Source: CP2-2F sp034436355 (GTDB taxonomy: Bacteria; Chloroflexota; Anaerolineae; Aggregatilineales; UBA2796). From it: a stretch of 64,000 nucleotides of DNA. This document shows positions 25,898 to 34,588 of this stretch, in pieces. The position numbers were made by a program, and so were the translations under genes. Position 1 is the stretch's first letter. Each line of letters begins with the position of its first letter. The notes under the pieces are model-generated. The model saw nothing but the letters and a program-made list of their open reading frames with translations, searched no databases and was not told the DNA's origin. The stretch is taken from contig DAOTVQ010000042.1 of NCBI GenBank assembly GCA_034436355.1, positions 62,001 to 126,000 of the forward strand. The letters run 5' to 3'.

Positions 25898-27763
25898 ATG
25901 ACTTGTTTGCCCGCTCGCGCCCTTGTGCGCCATTGGCTTAGCCTGTGCCTGATCGCTGCCTTGCTGCTGCTCAGCTTGCCACCCGCCACCGCCCAAGACG
26001 ATCCACCGCCGATTGGCTTGGCGCTTTACCGCAGCGAGCAGTTTAGCGTGCCTTACCCAAATTTCTGGGAGGTGACCGAGCGCGGCGTAGACGTCTATTT
26101 TGGGGCAGGGCGCACGCCCGTTTGCTCTGAGGCGGGTATGATCGCGGCGGCGCTTGGCGCAGCAGGCAACCGCACCTTTGAAGACCTGCTCAGCGAATAT
26201 ACGCGCACCTTCATCCGTGTTGATCTCTCGCCGGAGCGCATTGCCATTCGGCGGAACGGCTTAAGCGCGTCATTCATCGCGCCCTGCACCGATGGCACAC
26301 CGCGCCAATACCGCGTCACCTTTTTCATTGCCTATGGGCAGGCTTACCGCCTTGCTCAGTTTGCGCCACAGGCTGCCTTCAGCGCTTGGGCAGATGTTTA
26401 CGGGCAGATCGTTAACGAATTTTCGCCAACCACCGTTAGCGGCGGTGAGAATGGCAGCGCCATCGAACTGCCGAACAGCTCGCCTTTGGCGCTCATCGCG
26501 CACCTGTTCGGCGGCAACGTCTATGTTGGCACCCTTGCCGATCTGCCCGGCAAAGCCATTACGCAAGGCGCGGCAAACGGACGCAGCTACCGCTACCCGA
26601 CCCTCTCGCCCAATGGCACCCTGATCGCCTTCACCGATCCAACGCAGCGCACGCTCTGGTTGGCTGCCACAGCCAATGGCGCCACACAGCAGATCGCGGA
26701 TGATGTGGCAGAAGGCTATCCGCCCGCTTGGTCTGCGGATGGCAGCTTGCTGGCATATATGGCACAGGCGGCGGGCAGGCTGCAACTGCGTGCCGTTCAG
26801 CTCCCTGATCTTAGGGTGCGCGATCTGGGCGAAACGCTGGCAGAGCTTGCCGACTGCCCAACGCTGAGCAACGATCCTGCTGATCGCCTATATTGGGCAG
26901 AGACGGGCGCAGAAGGCAACGCGGCAGTGCTGGCGTGGGCAGGCGATGCGCTCTATTATTCGCTGCGCTGTGGGGTTGGCATAGCACAGCTGCGTGAGGG
27001 CAAAAGCACGCTGATTAATGCTGAATTGCGGCGCGCTCAGCTCTCGCCCGATGGCAAGGCGCTGCTCGGTTTGCTAACGGCAGAAGACTCGCCGCAGTTA
27101 GTGCGCCTCAACCTGCAAACAGGCGCTTTAGAGCGCATTCAAACGCCGCTGCCTGCCGATCAGCTTGCCTGGCGGGCGGATGGCAGTGGCTTTTTCTATG
27201 CGACGGCAACGCTCAAGGAAGAGGCAACCGTCAGCGAAGGGGACGCCGCACGTGGTTTGGCGCTCTTTGGCGCCTTTCCGCTACGCCTAGCGGTCTATGA
27301 AGTGCAGTTGTGGGAAGTAGACTTCGCTACAGGCATCGTTGTCTTACATTTTAGCGGCGAAGGGCGCGCCATCGGGCGTATTGCGCCCAGCCCTGATGGA
27401 TCAGGCGTGTTGTTCAGCGTGGTGCAGAGCGCCAAACGCTTGGTAGATGCCTTCGTGAACAACGTCTCCGGTGGTGAACTGCGCCGCGAGGCACCCGTGA
27501 CCCAACTCTACTGGCGAAACTTGCCCGCAGCGGACGATGCGCGCACCTTTTTGATCGCCATCAGCAGCGCGCCCACTTGGGGCAGGCTTGGTTCGGCAGC
27601 CGCACCCACCCCAACCAGCAGCCCACGCCGTCCGGGCGAACGCCCTAGCGCAACGCCAACCCGCACGGCAACGCCTTCCGCCACCCCAACGCCTTCACCA
27701 ACGCCAAGCGAACGGCGCAGCGCGCCGCCCACCAACACGCCGCGCCCCACCGCCACGCCATAG
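25898..27763 (+). CDS. Exported TolB-like beta-propeller protein with Thr/Pro-rich C terminus
   Basis: A 621-residue exported protein. ATG at 25898 opens a signal peptide (hydrophobic LCLIAALLLLSLPPATAQ, cleavage near residue 36). After an N-terminal domain (about 40-190), repeated WD40/TolB-type blades appear: 'RYPTLSPNGTLIAFTD', 'PPAWSADGSLLAYM', 'RAQLSPDGKALLGLL', 'QLAWRADGSGFFYA', 'IAPSPDGSGVLF'. The last 50 residues are Thr/Pro/Ser/Ala-rich, a linker often seen next to the cell wall in Chloroflexota. Such propellers bind proteins or glycans; no catalytic residues are visible. A longer frame back to 25781 lacks the signal peptide and is rejected. Confidence 0.78.
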   Translation: MTCLPARALVRHWLSLCLIAALLLLSLPPATAQDDPPPIGLALYRSEQFSVPYPNFWEVTERGVDVYFGAGRTPVCSEAGMIAAALGAAGNRTFEDLLSEYTRTFIRVDLSPERIAIRRNGLSASFIAPCTDGTPRQYRVTFFIAYGQAYRLAQFAPQAAFSAWADVYGQIVNEFSPTTVSGGENGSAIELPNSSPLALIAHLFGGNVYVGTLADLPGKAITQGAANGRSYRYPTLSPNGTLIAFTDPTQRTLWLAATANGATQQIADDVAEGYPPAWSADGSLLAYMAQAAGRLQLRAVQLPDLRVRDLGETLAELADCPTLSNDPADRLYWAETGAEGNAAVLAWAGDALYYSLRCGVGIAQLREGKSTLINAELRRAQLSPDGKALLGLLTAEDSPQLVRLNLQTGALERIQTPLPADQLAWRADGSGFFYATATLKEEATVSEGDAARGLALFGAFPLRLAVYEVQLWEVDFATGIVVLHFSGEGRAIGRIAPSPDGSGVLFSVVQSAKRLVDAFVNNVSGGELRREAPVTQLYWRNLPAADDARTFLIAISSAPTWGRLGSAAAPTPTSSPRRPGERPSATPTRTATPSATPTPSPTPSERRSAPPTNTPRPTATP

Positions 27764-27815
27764 GGGCTGAGGCGGGCGTTTGAGGCAAGCGCCACTTCCG
27801 CCGATTGCGTGCCAG

Positions 27816-28841
27816 CTAGCGCTGTTGGGCGTCTATTTGATCGTGGGTGCCACCATAGACCAGCCCGCGCACTTCGCCGCTCGCCAAAAAGTCGTGCGGG
27901 AAGCCTAGCTCAAGGCGGCTGACTGCCTCAAGACGCGCCATGTGTTCATCGGTGAGCGTGACCGAGAGCGCACCGAGATTATCCGTCAGTTGATCAACCG
28001 TGCGTGCGCCAAGCAGTGGTATGATCACGCCGCGCTGCTGGCGCAGCCAGGCAATTGCCACTTGGGAAGACGTCGCGCCGATTTCCTCAGCAACCGCGCC
28101 AACCTCACGGGCAATGCTCAGCGCCCGCTCCGAGATGTTCCATTGCGCAGCGCGCCCTTGCACACCTGCGCTGCCCGCGTTGTATTTACCCGTCAGCACA
28201 CCTGCGCCCAGAATGCTCCACGGCGTCACGGCAATCTCCAGCGCACGCGCCATTGGCAGCAGGTCGCGCTCGGCGGCACGGTCGGCTAGGCTATAGCGGA
28301 TTTGCAAGCCTGTAAAGCGCGTCCAGCCGCGCAGATCGGCAAGGGTGTTCGCTATAGAGACAACCCACGCCGGCGTATCCGAAATGCCGATGTACAGCAC
28401 TTTGCCCTGCCGCACCATGTCATCAAAGGCACGCATTACTTCCTCAATGGGCGTCAGGAAGTCCCAAGCGTGCAGCCAATACAGATCAATGTAGTCGGTG
28501 TTCAGGCGGCGCAGACTCGCCTCCAGCGCTTGCATCATATTCTTACGGTGATTGCCGCTGAAGTTCGGATCGCCGTTCCGCATGTTGAGCGTGTATTTGG
28601 TTGCCAGCACGAAATGTTCACGATCAGCGGCGATGAACTCACCCACGAAGCGTTCGCTGGTGCCGCCGGTGTAGTTGTTGGCAGTGTCAATGAAGTTGCC
28701 GCCCGCCTCAGCGTAGGCATCAAAGACCTTGCGCGACTCTTCCTTAGAAGCGCCCCAGCCCCACTCTTCACCGAAGGTCATCGTGCCAAACGCCAGCTCG
28801 GAGACGCGCAGCCCGCTTCTGCCCAAAAGTTTGTACCGCAT
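27816..28841 (-). CDS. Aldo/keto reductase
   Basis: NADPH-dependent oxidoreductase of the AKR superfamily, 341 residues. The catalytic tetrad is visible: Asp 52 (FIDTANNY), Tyr 57, Lys 82 (ATKYT) and His 124 (YWLHAWD). Cofactor-binding motif near the C terminus is 'PLLGARTVDQLTDNL'. The closest style is the 'predicted oxidoreductase related to aryl-alcohol dehydrogenases' group. RBS AGAAAGG, 9 bases before the ATG. Stands alone between convergent 25898-27763 and the plsC-lysS pair. Substrate unknown. Confidence 0.93.
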   Translation of the reverse strand: MRYKLLGRSGLRVSELAFGTMTFGEEWGWGASKEESRKVFDAYAEAGGNFIDTANNYTGGTSERFVGEFIAADREHFVLATKYTLNMRNGDPNFSGNHRKNMMQALEASLRRLNTDYIDLYWLHAWDFLTPIEEVMRAFDDMVRQGKVLYIGISDTPAWVVSIANTLADLRGWTRFTGLQIRYSLADRAAERDLLPMARALEIAVTPWSILGAGVLTGKYNAGSAGVQGRAAQWNISERALSIAREVGAVAEEIGATSSQVAIAWLRQQRGVIIPLLGARTVDQLTDNLGALSVTLTDEHMARLEAVSRLELGFPHDFLASGEVRGLVYGGTHDQIDAQQR

Positions 28842-28924
28842 TCTGAAAAGCCTTTCTGAAGGTTGCCAAACGATCCCTAGAACGAGAGTGGGGGCTGCCT
28901 CTTACCTGTGGAAATGCCGCTTAT

Positions 28925-29662
28925 CTATTCCACAACCTCAATGTAATCCATCGTTGCCTTGCTCAGGTCGCTGTACACGCCGCGCAAGGCAGGGTCGGCG
29001 ATGTGCGCGGCAAGGTAGTACATCACCTCATCGGCGGCAGCGCGGTATTCCTGCCGTGAAACCTTACGTTTAAGGCGGATGGGCTTGCTGTAGTTCAGCG
29101 TGACAGGCGTACGGCGCAAGCGTTTGAGGTTCTGCTTAAAGTGCTGCGTGCCGCTGACGCCCACCGTCACCATCAGGGCGTTGGTTTTGGCTGCCAGCAG
29201 CACAAAGCCTTCTTTAGGTTCGTTGAGCGCCTTGTAGCGATGCCCTTCCGGCGCCACCAAGAGCATATCGTTGGTGTGTTCCAGCACGTAGAGCGCACGG
29301 CGCAGCGCGTGCATATCCATCTCGCCGCGCTTAACGGGAATCGCCTGCCAAAAATGCACCATCCACGCGGTGAGTGGGCTATGCAGCAGTTCCTCTTTGC
29401 CGATGGGCGTCAGATCGCGGAAAGTGATCATGCCGCCCACCAAAGGCGGATCAACCTGCGAGAGGTGGTTGAACAGCAGGATGGTCGGACCTTGGCGCGG
29501 CACATTCTGCACACCCTGATGCGTCACTTTGACGGTGGTGCGCCAGATCAGCAGCGCGCCCAGCAGCCGCATAAAGCGGCGCGCTAAGCGTGTGCGTGGC
29601 GAGTTTTCGCCCGTTAGCTGGATCGGCGCAGCCTTTTTGGGGGAAGTGGTCTGCTCGGTCAT
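28925..29662 (-). CDS. 1-acyl-sn-glycerol-3-phosphate acyltransferase family (PlsC)
   Basis: Transfers a fatty acyl chain to lysophosphatidate or a related acceptor in phospholipid synthesis. 245 residues. Acyltransferase motif I NHLSQVD (His 66, Asp 71), motif II around residues 108-113 (IPVKRGE), motif III APEGHR (137-142). A single hydrophobic stretch (about 30-45) may anchor it. It starts 3 bases after the lysS stop, so it is co-transcribed. Confidence 0.88.
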   Translation of the reverse strand: MTEQTTSPKKAAPIQLTGENSPRTRLARRFMRLLGALLIWRTTVKVTHQGVQNVPRQGPTILLFNHLSQVDPPLVGGMITFRDLTPIGKEELLHSPLTAWMVHFWQAIPVKRGEMDMHALRRALYVLEHTNDMLLVAPEGHRYKALNEPKEGFVLLAAKTNALMVTVGVSGTQHFKQNLKRLRRTPVTLNYSKPIRLKRKVSRQEYRAAADEVMYYLAAHIADPALRGVYSDLSKATMDYIEVVE

Positions 29663-29665
29663 GGC

Positions 29666-31192
29666 TCACTCTTTATCGCGTTCCCGTAAGTGTGGGTAGA
29701 GCAGCACCTCACGGATGGTGTGCCGATCTGTCATCAGCATCACTAGGCGATCTACTCCGACGCCCACACCGCCGTTGGGCGGCATTCCATAGCGCATCGC
29801 ACGCAGATAGTCTTCGTCAAGCGGCGCTTCGTCATCGTCACCTTCGCGGAACAACTTTGCCATTTCAAGGAAGCGCTGTTGCTGATCAAGCGGATCGTTC
29901 AGCTCGGTGAAGGCGTTGCCAAACTCCATGCCGGCGATGTAGAACTCGAAGCGCTGCACATGGAAGCGATCCGACGGCACGCTCTTGGCAAAAGGCGAAA
30001 TATCCCGCGGGTAATCGAGGATGAAGGTGGGCTGAATCAGGTTCGGCTCAACGAAATCGCCCATCAACTGCTCAATATATTTGCCCCAGGGCAGGTTTGG
30101 GCGCGTTGGCATGTCTTTGGCGCGCATGGCATCATAGAGCGCACTCGCCGTCGGATAATCCATGTAATCTATGCCGCACGCCTCACGGATGGCGTCGCGC
30201 AGCGTGACTCGCCGCCACGGCGGCGCAAGATCAATCAGGGTGCCGTCGTAGGTGATCTGTGTGCTACCATGCACCTGCTGCGCCACGTAAGCGATCAGGC
30301 GCTCGGTTAACTCCATGCCGCCGTTGTAGTCAATATACGCCTTGTAGAATTCCAGCATGGTGAATTCAGGATTGTGCTTGAAGCTGACGCCTTCGTTGCG
30401 GAAATCGCGCCCGATCTCATAGACACCATCATACATGCCGACTAAGAGACGCTTCAGGTATAGCTCAAAGCTGATGCGTAGATATAAATCCTGCTTGAGC
30501 TGATTGTGGTGGGTGATGAACGGGCGTGCCGCCGCACCACCGTAGATCGCTTGCAGGATGGGCGTCTCGACTTCCAAAAAGCCTTCGTCGTCCAAGAAGC
30601 GGCGCAGGGCGCTGATGGTGCGCGCCCGAATGCGGAAGACTTGGCGCACATCGGCGTTGACGGCAAGATCAGCATAGCGCTGGCGGTAGCGTTCCTCAAC
30701 ATCGGTGAAGCCGCCATAGCTGACGGTTTGCCCTTCAACGGTTTGCTCTTTCACCACCGGCAGCGGGCTGAGCGCTTTTGCCAGCACGTGCAGCGCACGC
30801 ACATCCACGCTGATTTCGCCGGTGCGCGTGCGCGTCATGACGCCGTCTGCCTGCACAAAGTCGAACAGGTCGAGATCGCGCTTGAAGAGTTCGTAGGTTG
30901 CCTCACCGACATTATCTTGGCGGATGAACAACTGCACTCTGCCCGTGCCATCTTCCACGTGCGCGAACGAGACCTTGCCACTGCTGCGGATGGCACGCAG
31001 CCTGCCACAGACCGAGACGGGAATCACGTCGGCAGCCTCGCCGCGCTTTTCCTGCGCCTCAAAGTCGGCAACGGCTTGGGCAATGGTATGGGTGCGCTGC
31101 ACGCTGCCGGGGAACGGATCAATGCCGCGTTCGCGCAGGCGCGCTAATTTTTCAAGGCGTTCTGCCTCTAGCTTGTTGGGTTGCCAGGTCAT
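29666..31192 (-). CDS. lysS: Lysine--tRNA ligase, class II
   Basis: Charges tRNA-Lys. 508 residues from the ATG at 31192 (upstream AAGGAC; the longer frame to 31252 has no ribosome site). N-terminal OB-fold anticodon-binding domain with the 'SVCGRLRAIRSSGKVSFAHVEDGTGRVQLFI' pattern, then the catalytic domain with motif 1 (FLEVETPIL), motif 2 (RNEGVSFKHNPEFTMLEFY) and motif 3 (GVGVGVDRLVML). The segment 'IAGMEFGNAFTELNDPLDQ' is typical of LysRS. A TATAAT -10 element is at 31236-31241 on this strand. Confidence 0.97.
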   Translation of the reverse strand: MTWQPNKLEAERLEKLARLRERGIDPFPGSVQRTHTIAQAVADFEAQEKRGEAADVIPVSVCGRLRAIRSSGKVSFAHVEDGTGRVQLFIRQDNVGEATYELFKRDLDLFDFVQADGVMTRTRTGEISVDVRALHVLAKALSPLPVVKEQTVEGQTVSYGGFTDVEERYRQRYADLAVNADVRQVFRIRARTISALRRFLDDEGFLEVETPILQAIYGGAAARPFITHHNQLKQDLYLRISFELYLKRLLVGMYDGVYEIGRDFRNEGVSFKHNPEFTMLEFYKAYIDYNGGMELTERLIAYVAQQVHGSTQITYDGTLIDLAPPWRRVTLRDAIREACGIDYMDYPTASALYDAMRAKDMPTRPNLPWGKYIEQLMGDFVEPNLIQPTFILDYPRDISPFAKSVPSDRFHVQRFEFYIAGMEFGNAFTELNDPLDQQQRFLEMAKLFREGDDDEAPLDEDYLRAMRYGMPPNGGVGVGVDRLVMLMTDRHTIREVLLYPHLRERDKE

Positions 31193-31235
31193 GACGGATT
31201 CGAGAGTCCTTCGCTTTAGGTTGCACAGTGCGTTT

Positions 31236-31241
31236 ATTATA
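31236..31241 (-). promoter_or_regulatory. Candidate -10 element for lysS-plsC
   Basis: A perfect TATAAT on the minus strand, 44 bases upstream of the lysS ATG. The -35 region is not recognisable, so confidence is limited. Confidence 0.35.
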
Positions 31242-31370
31242 ACGCATCGCAACGCGAGACCTTTCGATTATTTTCAAAATCCATTAACCAGTAGTGTGTT
31301 ATAGTTGCAGGAGAGCGCGCTCTGCGCTTCAGGCTGACACTGTAGGTTTTGCAGATGGAGCATGTCTTCC

Positions 31371-33413
31371 ATGGCACCAACGTATATTTTGCCGCAGACC
31401 ACCACGCAACCTTCCCAACGAAGGCTCTTTCAGATAGCCCGTTGGTCATCTATTCTCTGGATGATCAGCCTTGCGGGCGTTGCAGTGCTTGCTTTGCCTG
31501 CTTATTACGATGGCGTTGCAGTGCGGTTTTGCCTGCCGATTGAAACAGCCCTAGCGCTTTCTCAGATCACCTTGACAGCTTGCAACAGCTACATAGCACT
31601 TCTGGGCTATGGCATCGTGGCTTTTGCCTTCATCACCGCTGTATTTATCTTAGGGAAGCGTGCTAATTCTTGGGACGGGTTGATCGGCGCCTGTACGCCA
31701 TTAGCGTACGTCTGCATTGTGATTCGGTTTGCCTACGATCTGGGCAGCACACAGCCTGAATTTATCAATGCGTTGTGGGTGCTTCAAATTATCAACGGCA
31801 GCCTAACTTTATTAGGCTTATTCACCTTCCCGGATGGGCGTTTCGTGCCTGCCGCAGGCAAATGGGTAATTCTCATGTATGCGCTCTTCTTTATCCTGAT
31901 AACCCACGATCAGCGCCTTATAGCACTTGATGTGGTCAATCCTGCCATGCCTGCCAATCGGCTGTTCGGCGCGCTCTGGGGCGTTGGGTTAATCGCTCAG
32001 CTTTATCGCTATGCCTATCTTTCAACGCCGCAACAACGCCAACAGACCAAGCTCATCGTCTTTAGCGCCATCTTTGCTTTTCTGGTCAATGGGTTCTTGC
32101 TAGTTGCGCTAACTGACTGGCTGCAAGCCCGTTTAGCCGCCACACCGAACAATGCCCTGCTGATGATCGCCTACGGTTTGGTCGTTACCAATCGGTTCTT
32201 GCTGATCGCCATCATCCCGATCTCATTTGCGGTTGCCATCTTGCGCTATCGCCTGTGGGATATTGATTTATTCATCAACCGCACCTTGGTGGTTGGCGTG
32301 CTGACGGGCGTTTTGGGATTGTGTTTCATTGGCTTGCTGTTGGTGGTGCAGCAGGGTGCGCTGCTGCTGACGGGCGGTGAGCAATCTAACCTTGCCCTTG
32401 CCGTTGCCTCACTCGCGGTGGCGGTGTTGTTCAACCCGCTTCGCATTCGGCTGCAAACCTACATTGATCGCCGTTTTTATCCACAGCACTTGGCGCGCAT
32501 AGACTCGATTGTGCGCCGCGCCCCACCCAAACTCGATACACACATGCGGCAAGAGCGGCTGAACCAAGAAGTGCTGCGCTTGCAGCAGGCAGACACCAAG
32601 ACGTTTGGCAACTACCGCTTGCTAGAGCCAATCGGCATTGGCGGGATGGCAGAGGTTTACCGCGCCGAGCATGTGGTGACCACCCAGATCGTGGCGCTCA
32701 AAACACTGTTGAAGGCGAAACAAGATAGCAGCGACTATCTGGCACGCTTTGACCGTGAAATACAAGTGATCAAGCAATTGCAGCACCCTAACATTGTGCA
32801 GCTTTACGATCATGGCAAACTTGATGAGACTTACTATATGGCGATAGAATACATTGACGGCATAGACCTCGCCCGCTACCTGAGCCAGATGAAGCGCCTG
32901 ACGCTGGCACAAGCCCGCCCTATTCTGCGCGAAGTGGCTGCGGCGTTGGATTACGCCCATGCCCAAGACCTTGTGCATCGGGATGTGAAGCCTTCCAATG
33001 TGCTGCTTGACCCAAAGCCCATTCAAGAAGGCGCGCAATTCCGTGCAGTGCTGGCTGATTTTGGCATTGCGAAGGTGCTGACCGAACAGAGTTTGACACA
33101 AGGCGGCAGCGTGATCGGCACGCTCGACTACATCGCGCCGGAGCAGATATTAGGCGCGCACAACGTTGATCATCGGGCGGATATTTATGCCTTGGGCGTG
33201 CTTACCTATCAGATGCTGACGGGCGAATTGCCCTTCAAGGCACAGAGCGTCGGCGCGCTGCTGATGGCACATTTGCAGAGTCCGGCACCTGATCCGCGGC
33301 AGTTGGTTGCAGAGCTGCCGCAGCAGGCAGCACGCGCCATTCTGCGCGCCCTTGAAAAGGAACAGGAGGCACGCCCAAAAAGCGCGGGCGCCCTTGTGCA
33401 AATGTTGGGATAG
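31371..33413 (+). CDS. Membrane-anchored Ser/Thr protein kinase (Hanks type) with N-terminal multi-TM sensor
   Basis: A 680-residue kinase. Unusually, the kinase domain is C-terminal (about 410-680) and the N terminus (about 15-345) holds 8 or more hydrophobic segments. The sequence RYRLWDIDLFINRTLVVGVLTG and LRIRLQTYIDRRFYPQ near 290-375 matches the membrane module often found ahead of histidine kinases in Chloroflexota. Kinase motifs are complete: GIGGMAEVYR, catalytic Lys in VALKTLL, HRDVKPSN, DFGIAKV, APEQI, and DIYALGVL. No extracytoplasmic PASTA repeats. ATG at 31371 is preferred over 31362 because GGAG sits 10 bases before it. Substrate unknown. Confidence 0.9.
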   Translation: MAPTYILPQTTTQPSQRRLFQIARWSSILWMISLAGVAVLALPAYYDGVAVRFCLPIETALALSQITLTACNSYIALLGYGIVAFAFITAVFILGKRANSWDGLIGACTPLAYVCIVIRFAYDLGSTQPEFINALWVLQIINGSLTLLGLFTFPDGRFVPAAGKWVILMYALFFILITHDQRLIALDVVNPAMPANRLFGALWGVGLIAQLYRYAYLSTPQQRQQTKLIVFSAIFAFLVNGFLLVALTDWLQARLAATPNNALLMIAYGLVVTNRFLLIAIIPISFAVAILRYRLWDIDLFINRTLVVGVLTGVLGLCFIGLLLVVQQGALLLTGGEQSNLALAVASLAVAVLFNPLRIRLQTYIDRRFYPQHLARIDSIVRRAPPKLDTHMRQERLNQEVLRLQQADTKTFGNYRLLEPIGIGGMAEVYRAEHVVTTQIVALKTLLKAKQDSSDYLARFDREIQVIKQLQHPNIVQLYDHGKLDETYYMAIEYIDGIDLARYLSQMKRLTLAQARPILREVAAALDYAHAQDLVHRDVKPSNVLLDPKPIQEGAQFRAVLADFGIAKVLTEQSLTQGGSVIGTLDYIAPEQILGAHNVDHRADIYALGVLTYQMLTGELPFKAQSVGALLMAHLQSPAPDPRQLVAELPQQAARAILRALEKEQEARPKSAGALVQMLG

Positions 33414-33446
33414 ACTATAGATACTTTACTACAAGGATATTGACCC

Positions 33447-34538
33447 ATGCTTAGACTACGTTTTGTTGCCATTTTGATCGGCGCGCTGCTGCTGGCAGGC
33501 ACAACTGCCTCCGCCAATGTGGCGCCGCCTGAACCGCCCGCCGCCCTTGCCGAACTTTCGACGGGCTGGCTTGAAATTCTGCCCGAAGGCGAAACAACTT
33601 GTGCGCGTGGCACGCCCTACGCCTTCTACGTCAATGGCGGCAAAGACCCACGCAAACTCCACATTCATTTTTTGGGTGGCGGCGCCTGCTGGAATGGGCT
33701 GAACTGCCGCGAGTCGGCGCGCCTATTCACCGATCAAGTCATTCCCTATGAGCGCATCCTGAACGATAAATCGCTGGTGCAGGGCGTCTTTGACCTTGCG
33801 CGCCCTGAAAATCCGCTGGGTGAGTATGCCACCGTCTTGATTTCCTACTGCACGGGCGATGTGCATGTGGGCAACCGCACCGTTGAATACACACCCGATC
33901 TCACCATTCAGCACAAGGGCTATGTGAATGCCCGCGCAGCGCTCGATTGGGTCTACCAAAACTTTCCCGTTGCCGAGAAGGTCTTGGTCAGTGGGTGCAG
34001 TGCCGGCAGCTACGGCGCAATCATGCACGCCAACAGCATCTTCAGCCGCTATCCACAGGCAATGCACCGTTTGTTGGGCGATTCCGGCGTTGGCGTCATC
34101 ACACCACAATGGGATGGCTTAGAGACGTGGGGCTTCTACGAGAATTTGGCGAAAGAACTGCCCGAACTGGCAGATGTGCAGCGCGATGAATTCATCATCA
34201 ACCAACTGTATGTTGCCAACAGCCAGCGCTACCCTGAAGCGCTCTTCACACAGTTCACGCCCGCCGCCGACCGTGTGCAGGCGATGTTCTACGGCTTGCA
34301 AGGTGGCACAGATTGGCAAGCGGGCATGTACGCACGCCTAGAGGCGCTTGAAGCACTGCCTAACTTCCGCGCTTTCATTAGCGGCGGCAATGAACACTGC
34401 GTGCTGCCCTATGACCGCTTCTACAGCTATCAGGCGAACGGCGTGCCGCTGCGCGACTGGGTAGACGATCTGATGAATGGCGCAGCTGTGCCAACCTTGA
34501 AGTGCCAAAACTGCGAAGTGCCTGATCTCGTGAACTAA
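33447..34538 (+). CDS. Exported pectinacetylesterase/Notum-like alpha/beta hydrolase
   Basis: A 363-residue exported serine hydrolase. Signal peptide at residues 1-23 (ends TASAN). Family motifs: GGGACWN (77-83, oxyanion hole), nucleophile elbow GCSAGSYG with Ser 185, and a late His in GGNEHCVLP; paired Cys (C184, C377-type ECCQNC near the end) fit disulfides. The group includes plant pectin acetylesterases and animal Notum; bacterial members act on acylated polysaccharides or lipid esters. RBS AAGGA 10 bases before the ATG. It begins 33 bases after the Ser/Thr kinase and may share its transcript. Confidence 0.85.
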   Translation: MLRLRFVAILIGALLLAGTTASANVAPPEPPAALAELSTGWLEILPEGETTCARGTPYAFYVNGGKDPRKLHIHFLGGGACWNGLNCRESARLFTDQVIPYERILNDKSLVQGVFDLARPENPLGEYATVLISYCTGDVHVGNRTVEYTPDLTIQHKGYVNARAALDWVYQNFPVAEKVLVSGCSAGSYGAIMHANSIFSRYPQAMHRLLGDSGVGVITPQWDGLETWGFYENLAKELPELADVQRDEFIINQLYVANSQRYPEALFTQFTPAADRVQAMFYGLQGGTDWQAGMYARLEALEALPNFRAFISGGNEHCVLPYDRFYSYQANGVPLRDWVDDLMNGAAVPTLKCQNCEVPDLVN

Positions 34539-34550
34539 GCGCTTAAAGCA

Positions 34551-34577
34551 GCGGACGCTCTGCCCTAGAGCGTCCGC
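34551..34577. terminator. Bidirectional terminator hairpin
   Basis: A perfect 11-bp stem GCGGACGCTCT / AGAGCGTCCGC with a 5-base loop between the convergent esterase and ABC exporter genes. Confidence 0.75.
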
Positions 34578-34588
34578 CGTGTGTTAGG

